Origin: an uncultured Erythrobacter sp.
GTDB taxonomy: Bacteria; Pseudomonadota; Alphaproteobacteria; Sphingomonadales; Sphingomonadaceae
Assembly (NCBI RefSeq): GCF_947502395.1
Contig: NZ_CANMZM010000003.1
Location: forward strand, 772,709-836,708
DNA length: 64,000 bases
Reading direction: 5' to 3'
Numbering within the stretch: position 1 is the stretch's first letter; the number at the start of each line of letters is the position of its first letter. Positions 41,786-50,207 of this stretch are shown piece by piece. Both the position numbers and the translations under genes were made by a program. The notes under the pieces are model-generated. The model saw only the letters and a program-made list of their open reading frames with translations. It searched no databases and was not told the origin of the DNA.

Positions 41786-42624
41786 TCCCTAAGGTCACAA
41801 TCACACTCACACGGTATGCGGAACCTGACGCACTGGTAAGCCGAGCAATTGTGGGCGCGCTGGCTCAGGAGGGTGTGAGCGGCGAAATCCTGTTTTTCGA
41901 TCAGAATGTTTCTTCGACATTGAGCGTCAGCGATTTCAAATCCGGCACGCTTACTTTGAAGGTCGTACGCGGGGCGCTGCGAAGCCTGTCTGATGCGCGC
42001 AACGCAGCGATTGGTCAGGCGCGCTATGACACTATCCTTTTCCTCGATTCCGATGCGGTGCCCGAAGCAGGCTGGGCAAAAGCGATGGCCGAAACGCTTA
42101 GCCACCCAAAGTGCGCGGTTGCTGGAAGTCGGATCGAACCAGGCTGGCCTGCACCACCTCCGCCATTTGCGAAAGCGCGCGCGCTGCTTGATCAATACTC
42201 GCTTCTCGACCTTGGGCGCGAGCGACGTGTTGTGAACAAGGTGGTGGGCGCAGGCTTTGGAATGGACCGGGCAAAACTTCCTAAAAACTTCAAGTTTGAT
42301 CCAGATTTAGGTCGACGCGATGGGCGGCTATTTGGCGGTGAGGAAACCGACTTTTGTAAGCGTGCACAGGCACTTGGCTACGAAGTGCAATACTGTGGGA
42401 AGGCAGCTGTCACCCACCTTATCCAGCCCGAGCGCATGGCGTGGGGCTGGATTGCAAAGCGCATGATATATGCTGGATATGGCCGAGCGCAGCAGGGCGG
42501 GGCGCCCAGCCCCTCAAGAACGCTTGAGCTTGCTGATTACCTGTTCATGCCGTTTTACCTGCCACCTTATGCGGCCGGATGGGCGTGGGGAAGGTTTGCC
42601 AAATGGCGCGAGCGATCAGGCTGA
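41782..42624 (+). CDS. Glycosyltransferase family 2
   Basis: A 280-residue inverting glycosyltransferase, GT-A fold. LSDARNAAIGQARYDTILFLDSDAVPEAGW carries the DxD-type metal site (DSD), and FGGEETDFCKRAQALGYEVQYCGKAAVTHLIQPERM holds the acceptor-side base (ED in GGEETDF) typical of GT2. Probable role in exopolysaccharide repeat assembly. Overlaps the pyruvyl transferase by 4 bases and ends facing the flippase gene on the other strand. Confidence 0.87.
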   Translation: MIPKVTITLTRYAEPDALVSRAIVGALAQEGVSGEILFFDQNVSSTLSVSDFKSGTLTLKVVRGALRSLSDARNAAIGQARYDTILFLDSDAVPEAGWAKAMAETLSHPKCAVAGSRIEPGWPAPPPPFAKARALLDQYSLLDLGRERRVVNKVVGAGFGMDRAKLPKNFKFDPDLGRRDGRLFGGEETDFCKRAQALGYEVQYCGKAAVTHLIQPERMAWGWIAKRMIYAGYGRAQQGGAPSPSRTLELADYLFMPFYLPPYAAGWAWGRFAKWRERSG

Positions 42625-42937
42625 GGGTTCAAGTTTTGGGGGTGTACGCCAGAATTCGGCAAGGCCGATATTGAGTGCTGAGCGCGATGCGGCGGCAAGT
42701 AAGCAACCTCGCAAAGCAAGGCCCAGCGCGACCGCATCGTGACATCGTCAATATGGTCGAAGATTCGTAGATCGTGCAATGGCGAAGACAGATTTCGGCG
42801 CTGTTTGTCCGCACTTGATGCCGTTGATCGTAGTAGGACTGAGCTGGGTTTGTCAGTGGCACCGCCATGCTTTCGCAAGTTCCATTTCCATCGGCGAACT
42901 TAATGCTGCCGAAGATCCACTGTTGAGGAATTGTGTT
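42625..42937. other. Gap between convergent glycan gene groups
   Basis: 313 bases between the stop codons of GT2 (plus) and flippase (minus). Short open frames in both strands lack ribosome sites and family motifs, so no gene is called. No clear terminator hairpin was found by eye. The sequence could be the remnant of a lost gene. Confidence 0.5.
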
Positions 42938-44281
42938 TTAGGTCTGCTTGGCTTGGTCACGTCGTCTTGGAGGCACTGGCAAATAGCTTGGGTTGATATC
43001 AAGCACCGTGATGGTCATCACCAGCAGACCAACGCTTCGGGCAGTGAGCCCCAAGGCGACGGCGACTGCGGCGCCTGTCATGCCATAGATCGGGATCAAG
43101 ACAGCGGCGAAGCCTGCTTCAACAATGATCCCTAGACCCAAGCATTGAAACGCTTTGCCGGTGTTTTTCGTCATCGCCAGCAATTCCGCACCTGGACCAC
43201 AAGCGGCCTGAATAATCCGGCCAGCGACTAAGAACCAAACAAGGGGTGCCGCTTGGATAAACTCGTCTCCAAAAAGCCAAAGTAGCAGCGGTGCACCTAA
43301 TCCGATAGCGAGCCCACCCAAGGCAATTGCCAATGTAGCTGCAAGCGTGTGCTTGCGGGCAAGGTATTCGATTCTAGTGGTTTCACCTTCGGCGTACAGC
43401 GCTGAAATCTTCGGATTAAATGCAACGCTGAGGGCATAAAGGGGTAGCATTAGGAGCATTGAGATCCGTGCAATCGGTTGAAACAGGCCGACCGCTTCAG
43501 GACTAGCGAGCAATGCCAGCATGAGGGTCGCGAGCTCCAGTTGAAGGATCGATGCAAGGTGAATGCCCAAGAAGGGGAGCGCAGCGCGGTCCCACTGCTG
43601 AGGGGCTGCGGTTTCAGCACCGTCAGACTCTTGTGAGGCTATCTCAGGACGTCTCACGCTTGGAAATGCGACAGCTAAGGCGATGACGGCTGTTACCATG
43701 TAAAGCCCGATGAAGATCGCACTGCTGACTTGGGCGAATAACGCTGCAATGATCAAGGCTATGACCAACAGGGCAGGGCGAATGACCTCCCCAGGGGCCA
43801 CGCCCCAAAACGGCCGACCTAGGCCCAGAGCCATTCCGCGGAACAGCTGGATCGCAGCCAGTATAGGAATTGCAACAAGCAGTGGCATTGTGAGCTGCCA
43901 ATTGAGCTCACCAAGCAAATAGCGCCCGGCAACATAGGCGCCGGGCAATACTAATACACTGACAGCCATGATGCGAGTGATCGCATGTTTCAGGAAGCTT
44001 TTTCTAATGCCGAATTGGTTTAGTTTCATACAGCGCGCAATTTCGGCCGTGGCAAAGGGCCCGTAGCCCATAAGCGCCACGGCTGCTGCGATCTGTGCGA
44101 TGGCAAGGAGCAATGTGACCACGCCATACTGCTCTGCGCCAAGCAGACGCGCTGCAATGACGGCTTGCACAAACATAAGAGCAAGTCCGGCCAAGCGAAG
44201 GACAAGGCCGATGATCGACCCGGCCGCTACGGGGCCGTTGAGCACAGCTTTGCTGCGGGAAAGGAAGGTGCCTAACGGCAT
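42938..44281 (-). CDS. Oligosaccharide flippase (Wzx-like)
   Basis: A 447-residue multi-pass membrane protein (about 12-14 helices) of the MOP/flippase superfamily moving lipid-linked oligosaccharides across the inner membrane. Family-like features include GLVLRLAGLALMFVQAVIAARLLGAEQYGVV at the N-terminus and the later ALAVAFNPKISALYAEGE and GPGAELLAMTKNTGK. Last gene of the minus-strand glycan operon, overlapping the glycosyltransferase 4 gene by 10 bases. Confidence 0.88.
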   Translation of the reverse strand: MPLGTFLSRSKAVLNGPVAAGSIIGLVLRLAGLALMFVQAVIAARLLGAEQYGVVTLLLAIAQIAAAVALMGYGPFATAEIARCMKLNQFGIRKSFLKHAITRIMAVSVLVLPGAYVAGRYLLGELNWQLTMPLLVAIPILAAIQLFRGMALGLGRPFWGVAPGEVIRPALLVIALIIAALFAQVSSAIFIGLYMVTAVIALAVAFPSVRRPEIASQESDGAETAAPQQWDRAALPFLGIHLASILQLELATLMLALLASPEAVGLFQPIARISMLLMLPLYALSVAFNPKISALYAEGETTRIEYLARKHTLAATLAIALGGLAIGLGAPLLLWLFGDEFIQAAPLVWFLVAGRIIQAACGPGAELLAMTKNTGKAFQCLGLGIIVEAGFAAVLIPIYGMTGAAVAVALGLTARSVGLLVMTITVLDINPSYLPVPPRRRDQAKQT

Positions 44282-45381
44282 GAGGCGTAGACCTCAGTTG
44301 TTTGTTCAGCGACACGGCTCCACGAATAGTGGCTTTGCGCTAGTTCTTGCGAACGGGCGAGAAACTGTGCGCGTTCGCATGGATCTTGGTCCAAGACTTC
44401 GGTGATCTTGGCGGCCCAGCTTTGCGCATTTCCCGCTTCGATCAGGTGGCCGGTTTCCCTGTCCTGCACCGCATCGCGCAGCCCGCCTGTGTCGGCAGCA
44501 AGCACTAGCCCTCCGGCACTTGCAGCCTCGCAAGCGATAAGACCGAAGCCCTCAAATTCTCCGTTGCCGCGTTCAATATTGGGAACAATAACGCAGCCAG
44601 CCTGGGCAAAGAGGAGTGCCAATTCACCCTGAGGTTTACGGCCCAGAAACTCGACCTGGGGATGACCGAGAGCAGCTGCCTCGCTCTTGTCCCATACCGT
44701 GCCGACGACAGTTATTCGCACGTCTTGGGAAAGCAGCGGCAGAACTTCATTGACGAACCAGCTAAGACCCTTCTGAGTGATAAGCCGCCCCGCGAAGAGC
44801 AGTTGTTTGGGATCAAATCCAGCCTGCGGGTTGCCGCGAAGATCAGTCGCCAAGGGGACCACTGCGCTGCAATCCCAACCGATTTCAGTAAGCCGCGTCT
44901 CGGTCGCACGCGAATTGGCGATTACCTCCGCCCGTGTGAGCAAGTGAGATCCGATCGAAAGGTAGAGGCCGTAAAGCATGCCCTTTACTCCTCCGCGAGC
45001 TGCATAGGACACATCTGTCCCATGGGCAGAAAGGACAAGTGCCGCACGCGGGAAGAATGCGGCAGCCATCAGCGCAAGCGGCCATATTGCCATGTCGCCT
45101 ATGTGTACGATTGCGGGAGCGTTTTTTAGGCGGAATAGTCGCCCAAGAACGGTAAACGGAAACAGCAGCAACAACCACGCGCTTGGCGGTTGGCCGTCGT
45201 CCTGCCCTTCCAGGGCAATCACATCGACAGCACGAGCCTTGGCGAGCTCTTCAGTCAAGCGCTCGCAATAGGTCTCCATCCCGCCAACCGCAGGACCCCA
45301 TTTACGCGTTATGAAAAGGACCCGTTGGGTCTCTCTTTCACTAGGCGTGATCGCGGCTGGTTGAAACTGGACGGAAGCCAT
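44272..45381 (-). CDS. Glycosyltransferase family 4
   Basis: A 369-residue GT-B retaining glycosyltransferase. N-terminal VLFITRKWGPAVGGMETYCERLTEEL contains the GG donor-side loop; the C-terminal half has LLFAGRLITQKGLSWFVNEVLPLL and NGEFEGFGLIACEAASAGGLVLAADTGGLRDAV with the E-x7-E motif. It would add a sugar to a lipid-linked glycan. Overlaps the flippase and lies 3 bases downstream of the membrane glycosyltransferase gene. Confidence 0.9.
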   Translation of the reverse strand: MASVQFQPAAITPSERETQRVLFITRKWGPAVGGMETYCERLTEELAKARAVDVIALEGQDDGQPPSAWLLLLFPFTVLGRLFRLKNAPAIVHIGDMAIWPLALMAAAFFPRAALVLSAHGTDVSYAARGGVKGMLYGLYLSIGSHLLTRAEVIANSRATETRLTEIGWDCSAVVPLATDLRGNPQAGFDPKQLLFAGRLITQKGLSWFVNEVLPLLSQDVRITVVGTVWDKSEAAALGHPQVEFLGRKPQGELALLFAQAGCVIVPNIERGNGEFEGFGLIACEAASAGGLVLAADTGGLRDAVQDRETGHLIEAGNAQSWAAKITEVLDQDPCERAQFLARSQELAQSHYSWSRVAEQTTEVYASCR

Positions 45382-45384
45382 TGC

Positions 45385-47019
45385 TCAATAGCCCGAGTAA
45401 AGGTCGAGAAATGTGATGTCGCTCGCTTGCGGAGTGCCTGCTGCGGCCCAGCGCAACGTCACGATGCTGTTGCCGGTGTTGGCAAGATCGTATGACTGGC
45501 GTTCGAGCGCGACTACGCTCCCTGGCTCATAGACGTGGCCATCAATCCTGATCGCACCGCCTTCGACGCGGTACGCGCCCGGTACTGCCACCAATTCGGC
45601 CACACGCTCCGAGCCGCCATCCAGTTGCTTTCCAGCTACCATGACAATGCCTGCTTGCTGGATGTAATTGTCTCGTAAGAGCGCCGCATCCTTTGGCAGA
45701 AGCCTCTCGCCAATTGGCTCATCAGAAAACGCGTTGCGCAATGTAAGACTGTTGGAGAGAATGAGGGGGACGGGCTGAGCCATAATGGCCTGAGAATAGA
45801 TGGGCTCACCGCGCGACAGATAGTTGTTGAGTGCCCAGCCAGAGGCGAACTGTGGAACGGCCCGCGGGAAATCCCCGATCATTCCGCTTTCGTCGATGTA
45901 AGCGACTGGCTCTGGAAAGGCGGAATTCACAAGGTTCTGAACCGCTGCCTGATTGGTTTGCACGCTTCGCGGCTCCATCAAGAAAAGCGCTACGGCATTG
46001 AGTGTGAAAATCGCAGTCAGAGCGAGCGCTCCATAGCGTTTCGCGGCGATCTTGATCACAGGCGCCAGCGCCACTGCGACTGGCGGCAGGATGAAAGCGA
46101 AGAAATAGGGGTAAGAATTGAAATAGATCGCCGGCCAAAGGGCAGGGAGCGCGAGCAGGGCTAGCGGCGTTTTTTGCGCTGACTTGGCTTTGAATAGCCA
46201 GACCGCGAAGCCGATCAGAAGCACAGTGAAAACAGATGCCATCGCGGATTGACGCACCCAATGCATGTGCTGTGGGAAGACACCGCCACCGAACATGCGA
46301 TCGAATGAGCCGCTGAGCGTCCGTCCGAGTGATGTCAGCGCATCGGGCATGGTCAGAGCCAGCAACCCTAGGCCCAAAACACCGGCAAATGGTGCAACCC
46401 AGATCCAGCGCTTCAAATCTTCCCAGCGCAGCACCACCAACGCCAGAAATGCGGGCAGGTACAAAACGACTTTGATCGTCGCGACAAAGGCGAGGGCGGT
46501 GAGCACACCCATTATTGGTAGAGTTGCCGGACGCAGTTCTCGATGAAGTCCAACCGCGAGGGCGGTCATGACCAGCGAGGCGGCAATGACATCGGCTCGC
46601 AGCGCCAAGCCTTGGGTGAAGGCATAACCTGCGGTTGCATAAGCAAGTCCACACAAAACCGCGGTCCTGAAGTCTGTGAACTTGGTCGCCGCTGCAACGA
46701 TTGCGCCCACAAGCAAAAGCTCGAAAGGAATAATTAGAGATCGGATCAGCTGGATATTTTCAATGTTCGAGCCGCCTAGTGACGGCACCCAGCTGAATAG
46801 CGGTACGAAAGGGCGCTGAAGCAGGCTGCCTACATCCTCGCCGCGCCATGCCGCATGGATCTGGCTGAAGTGATAGAACTCGTCCCAATTGATGCTCTTG
46901 GTGAAAGCTAAAGCCAATTGGAGACACAGCACAAGGCCGAGCGCAATGATGGCAACGCGTGCAGTGTTGTCAGCGTTTTCTGAGGGCCTCAACCAGCCTT
47001 GAAGAGCAATTCCAGTCAC
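45385..47019 (-). CDS. Membrane glycosyltransferase-like protein (GT39/ArnT-type fold)
   Basis: A 544-residue protein with about ten helices, a periplasmic loop after helix 1 carrying NWDEFYHFSQIHAAW (the acidic residues sit where GT-C enzymes hold the metal-binding Asp/Glu), and a soluble C-terminal domain. It is consistent with a dolichol/undecaprenyl-phosphate-sugar-using GT-C enzyme, though identity to a defined family is uncertain. Overlaps the DPM1-like gene upstream by 4 bases, which would supply its lipid-sugar donor. Confidence 0.72.
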   Translation of the reverse strand: MTGIALQGWLRPSENADNTARVAIIALGLVLCLQLALAFTKSINWDEFYHFSQIHAAWRGEDVGSLLQRPFVPLFSWVPSLGGSNIENIQLIRSLIIPFELLLVGAIVAAATKFTDFRTAVLCGLAYATAGYAFTQGLALRADVIAASLVMTALAVGLHRELRPATLPIMGVLTALAFVATIKVVLYLPAFLALVVLRWEDLKRWIWVAPFAGVLGLGLLALTMPDALTSLGRTLSGSFDRMFGGGVFPQHMHWVRQSAMASVFTVLLIGFAVWLFKAKSAQKTPLALLALPALWPAIYFNSYPYFFAFILPPVAVALAPVIKIAAKRYGALALTAIFTLNAVALFLMEPRSVQTNQAAVQNLVNSAFPEPVAYIDESGMIGDFPRAVPQFASGWALNNYLSRGEPIYSQAIMAQPVPLILSNSLTLRNAFSDEPIGERLLPKDAALLRDNYIQQAGIVMVAGKQLDGGSERVAELVAVPGAYRVEGGAIRIDGHVYEPGSVVALERQSYDLANTGNSIVTLRWAAAGTPQASDITFLDLYSGY

Positions 47020-48032
47020 GAAGCCTTCCGTTGTTCGGCAAATTCGGCCGTGAACTCGGGTGTTTCGTCGGGCTCGGCCTTCTCTTTCTTTGCGAGCTTG
47101 TCCTCTATCCGGCGCAGCTTCAGCATATTGGCTTCGAGAAGCTTACGATTTGTGGCGATAAGGTCAGCTAGAATACCAAGCACCGTCACCAGCACGCCTA
47201 CTGTTAAAAGCGCACCGCCGATGACCAGCGACTGGATGTGGCCTTGGCTGTCGCCATTGAAGAAGAACCACAGGAAGCGCGCGATCGGGAACAATCCCAA
47301 GAGCGTTGCCATCATGCCAAGGCCAACAAACACACGCAGGGCGTTGAAGGTCGTGTAGGCGCGCAGGATTGTTACTCCCGTTTGCTGGATAAAGCGCGGG
47401 ATCGACTTGAACAGACGCGAGGGGCGTGTGGCGGCATGCGTGCGGATGGGCACGCTAGTGATCGCGAGCCTCTTGCGACCGGCCTGGATCAGCATGTCAG
47501 TAGTGTAGCTGAAGTCAGTGGTAATGTTGATACGCTGCGCTGCATCCCGGCTGATCGCGCGAAACCCGCTCACCGCATCGGTGATATCGGTCGCAGAAAG
47601 CGTGCGGACGACATAGGAGCCAAGGCGCTGGAGTATACGCTTGCCTGGGCCAAAATGCGCATTCTTCCCAACAGAACGGTCACCAATGCAAATATCCGCC
47701 TCGCCAGCGACAACGGGTGCGACAATCTCGGCGATGTCTGCACCTTCATATTGGCCGTCAGCATCAGTATTGACGATTACGTCGGCGCCTTCTGCCAAGC
47801 ATTTGTCGATCCCACTTCGGAATGCTTCCGCCAGCCCGCGATTGCCTCGGTGACGTACAATGTGCTGCACTCCCCAGCGTCGGGCTACGCCGCTGGTGTC
47901 GTCCGTGCTGCCATCGTCGATAATGCAGTATTCGATTTCGTCGACACCCGGCATGCTGCGCGGCAGCTTGGCCAGAGTTTCAGGCAGGACCTGCGCCTCG
48001 TTAAGGCAGGGTATCTGGATGATGAGCTTCAT
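47016..48032 (-). CDS. DPM1-like family 2 glycosyltransferase with membrane tail
   Basis: A 338-residue polyprenyl-phosphate glycosyltransferase. Donor-binding CIIDDGSTDDTSGVAR, the metal site NTDADGQYEGADI, FRAISRDAAQRIN, then two C-terminal membrane helices (NALRVFVGLGMMATLLGLFPIARFLWFF and LVIGGALLTVGVLVTVLGILADLIA) and a charged tail. First gene of the four-gene minus-strand operon. It likely makes the lipid-linked sugar used by the next enzyme. Confidence 0.9.
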   Translation of the reverse strand: MKLIIQIPCLNEAQVLPETLAKLPRSMPGVDEIEYCIIDDGSTDDTSGVARRWGVQHIVRHRGNRGLAEAFRSGIDKCLAEGADVIVNTDADGQYEGADIAEIVAPVVAGEADICIGDRSVGKNAHFGPGKRILQRLGSYVVRTLSATDITDAVSGFRAISRDAAQRINITTDFSYTTDMLIQAGRKRLAITSVPIRTHAATRPSRLFKSIPRFIQQTGVTILRAYTTFNALRVFVGLGMMATLLGLFPIARFLWFFFNGDSQGHIQSLVIGGALLTVGVLVTVLGILADLIATNRKLLEANMLKLRRIEDKLAKKEKAEPDETPEFTAEFAEQRKAS

Positions 48033-48289
48033 GGTTTCGTTCTTGCCCCTAAAAGACGCCCTTTGCGCATTGCGCGCGCGCCTACTGTTCTGAGCGGTGC
48101 TAACGGGGGGTGTTTAAGCAATCGTAAACCATAATTGAGAAGGTCAGAGGTTTATTGCGTGCCGGATCGACAAAAATTGGCCTTTCAAGGTGCGATTGCG
48201 CTTCAAGTCTTGTTCAAGCCTTGTAAGTAAGGGACGCATTCGGCTTGGCGCAAAAGTCGCGTCACAATCCAAAGGGGATCAAGCAACAA

Positions 48290-50113
48290 ATGTGCGGTAT
48301 TATCGGGATCGTGAGCTCATCGGGTGTGGCGGACCGGCTGGTCGATGGCCTCAGGCGTATGGAATATCGCGGTTATGACAGCGCCGGGATTTGCACACTC
48401 CATGATGGTAAGTTGGTCCGACGGCGCGCTGAAGGCAAACTCTTGAACCTGGTCGGCGTGCTTGAGAAGGAGCCCGCACCCGGTACAACGGGGATTGCGC
48501 ATACTCGATGGGCGACCCACGGCGCGCCTACGGCCGCTAATGCTCACCCGCATGCGACGGGTGAAGTCGCGATCGTGCACAATGGAATTATCGAGAACTT
48601 CAAAGAGCTTAGAGCCGAATTGGCCGACGCTGGCCGCAGTTTTGAAAGCGAAACGGATAGCGAGGTTGTGGCTCACATGGTTTCTGCTCAAATCGAAGCT
48701 GGCCTGGAGCCTGAAGATGCAGTCAGGGCTGTGCTCCCGCGACTGCGCGGCGCGTTCGCGCTCGCGATTACATTTCGCCAGCATCCCAATCTCTTGATTG
48801 GCGCACGCTTGGGCTCACCACTCGTCGTTGGCTATGGTGAGGGAGAAATGTTCGTGGGCTCCGACGCCCTTGCGCTAGCCCCGCTGACACAGCAGATCAC
48901 CTATCTCGAAGAGGGTGACTGGGTGGTTGTGCGCCAAGAGAGCATCCAGGTTTTTGACGAGCATGGCAAGGCGATAGACCGCCCAATTCAGGCCTCAGGC
49001 GCGTCTGCTGCCGCGGTGGAAAAGGGCAATTATCGCCACTTTATGCAGAAAGAAATTTTTGAGCAGCCCACGGTCGTGGCTCAGACGCTCAGTTCCTACT
49101 TGAGACGCGAGGACGTTTCGGTCGCGCTCCCACAGTTTGATTTCGATCTCTCCGCTATTCGCCGCCTTACAATTGTCGCTTGCGGTACATCCTACTACGC
49201 TGGACTTGTTGCAAAATATTGGTTCGAGCAGTTTGCACGGGTGCCGGTCGACATCGATGTCGCAAGTGAGTTCCGTTACCGCGATCCAGTGCTCGAAGAG
49301 GGCGGTCTGGCACTGTTCATTTCGCAGAGCGGTGAGACCGCAGATACGCTGGCTGCGCTTCGCCATTGCAAGGCGGAGGGCCAAGTCATCGCCGTGGTGG
49401 TCAATGTGCCCACCAGTTCGATGGCGCGCGAAGCAGACTTGCTTTTGCCGACTCATGCTGGCCCTGAAATCGGCGTTGCCTCGACCAAAGCCTTCACCTG
49501 CCAATTGGCCGTGCTAGCGGCTTTGGCGGCGCACATGGCGGTCAAGAAAGGCCGCCTTTCGCGTGAGGAAGAGCGGGAGGTGGTCAAGCACCTCCTCGAA
49601 GCGCCCGCAGCGCTCAACGAGGCCCTCAATCATGACGATGATATTGCTGCGATGGCGCCCTTGTTTTCGCAGACCAGAGATGTGCTCTATCTGGGGCGAG
49701 GGCAGGACTTCCCGCTCGCACTTGAAGGTGCTCTAAAGCTCAAAGAAATCAGCTATATACACGCGGAAGGTTACGCTTCAGGTGAGATGAAGCACGGCCC
49801 CATTGCGCTTATCGATGATGACGTACCTGTGGTGGTCATCGCGCCTTCCGGGCCACTGTTTGAGAAGACCGTTTCCAACATGGAAGAGGTTCGCGCTCGC
49901 GGTGGAAAGGTCGTCTTGATCTCGGATGCTGCTGGTATTGCCGAGGCTGGCGAGGGCTGTTTGGCCACGATTGAGATGCCCGTTGTGCACCCGTTGATTG
50001 CACCGCTCGTCTATGCAGTTCCAGTGCAATTATTGGCCTATCACGTGGCGGTGGTTAAAGGCACAGACGTTGATCAGCCGCGCAATCTCGCCAAATCGGT
50101 GACGGTCGAATAG
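48290..50113 (+). CDS. glmS: Glutamine-fructose-6-phosphate aminotransferase
   Basis: A 607-residue enzyme making glucosamine-6-phosphate from fructose-6-P and glutamine, the first step to UDP-GlcNAc for peptidoglycan and LPS. The glutaminase nucleophile is the cysteine right after the initiator Met (MCGIIGIVSS). RMEYRGYDSAGI, THTRWATHG-like IAHTRWATHGAPT, the sugar isomerase domains (LFISQSGETADTL) and the C-terminus DQPRNLAKSVTVE are all canonical. The frame is open from 48245, but only the ATG at 48290 places Cys at position 2. No glmS ribozyme-like leader was recognised. Confidence 0.96.
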   Translation: MCGIIGIVSSSGVADRLVDGLRRMEYRGYDSAGICTLHDGKLVRRRAEGKLLNLVGVLEKEPAPGTTGIAHTRWATHGAPTAANAHPHATGEVAIVHNGIIENFKELRAELADAGRSFESETDSEVVAHMVSAQIEAGLEPEDAVRAVLPRLRGAFALAITFRQHPNLLIGARLGSPLVVGYGEGEMFVGSDALALAPLTQQITYLEEGDWVVVRQESIQVFDEHGKAIDRPIQASGASAAAVEKGNYRHFMQKEIFEQPTVVAQTLSSYLRREDVSVALPQFDFDLSAIRRLTIVACGTSYYAGLVAKYWFEQFARVPVDIDVASEFRYRDPVLEEGGLALFISQSGETADTLAALRHCKAEGQVIAVVVNVPTSSMAREADLLLPTHAGPEIGVASTKAFTCQLAVLAALAAHMAVKKGRLSREEEREVVKHLLEAPAALNEALNHDDDIAAMAPLFSQTRDVLYLGRGQDFPLALEGALKLKEISYIHAEGYASGEMKHGPIALIDDDVPVVVIAPSGPLFEKTVSNMEEVRARGGKVVLISDAAGIAEAGEGCLATIEMPVVHPLIAPLVYAVPVQLLAYHVAVVKGTDVDQPRNLAKSVTVE

Positions 50114-50207
50114 GGTCTGAAATCAGGCAACTTTCGCGCTAAAGAATTGTTTGGCGAACCTCCACGGCTTTACCGTGTCATAACCTTTGCGGGTTAACCA
50201 CGTACGC

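Noticed and set aside
42567-42878. Minus-strand small gene in the gap after GT2
   Set aside because: No ribosome site, no motif, partly inside the GT2 coding region. Left as an unexplained gap.
47238-48134. Plus-strand open frame of 298 codons
   Set aside because: Antisense to the DPM1-like glycosyltransferase and lacks motifs.
48033-48289. glmS ribozyme or riboswitch upstream of glmS
   Set aside because: No conserved core sequence was recognised; this element is known mainly from Gram-positive bacteria.
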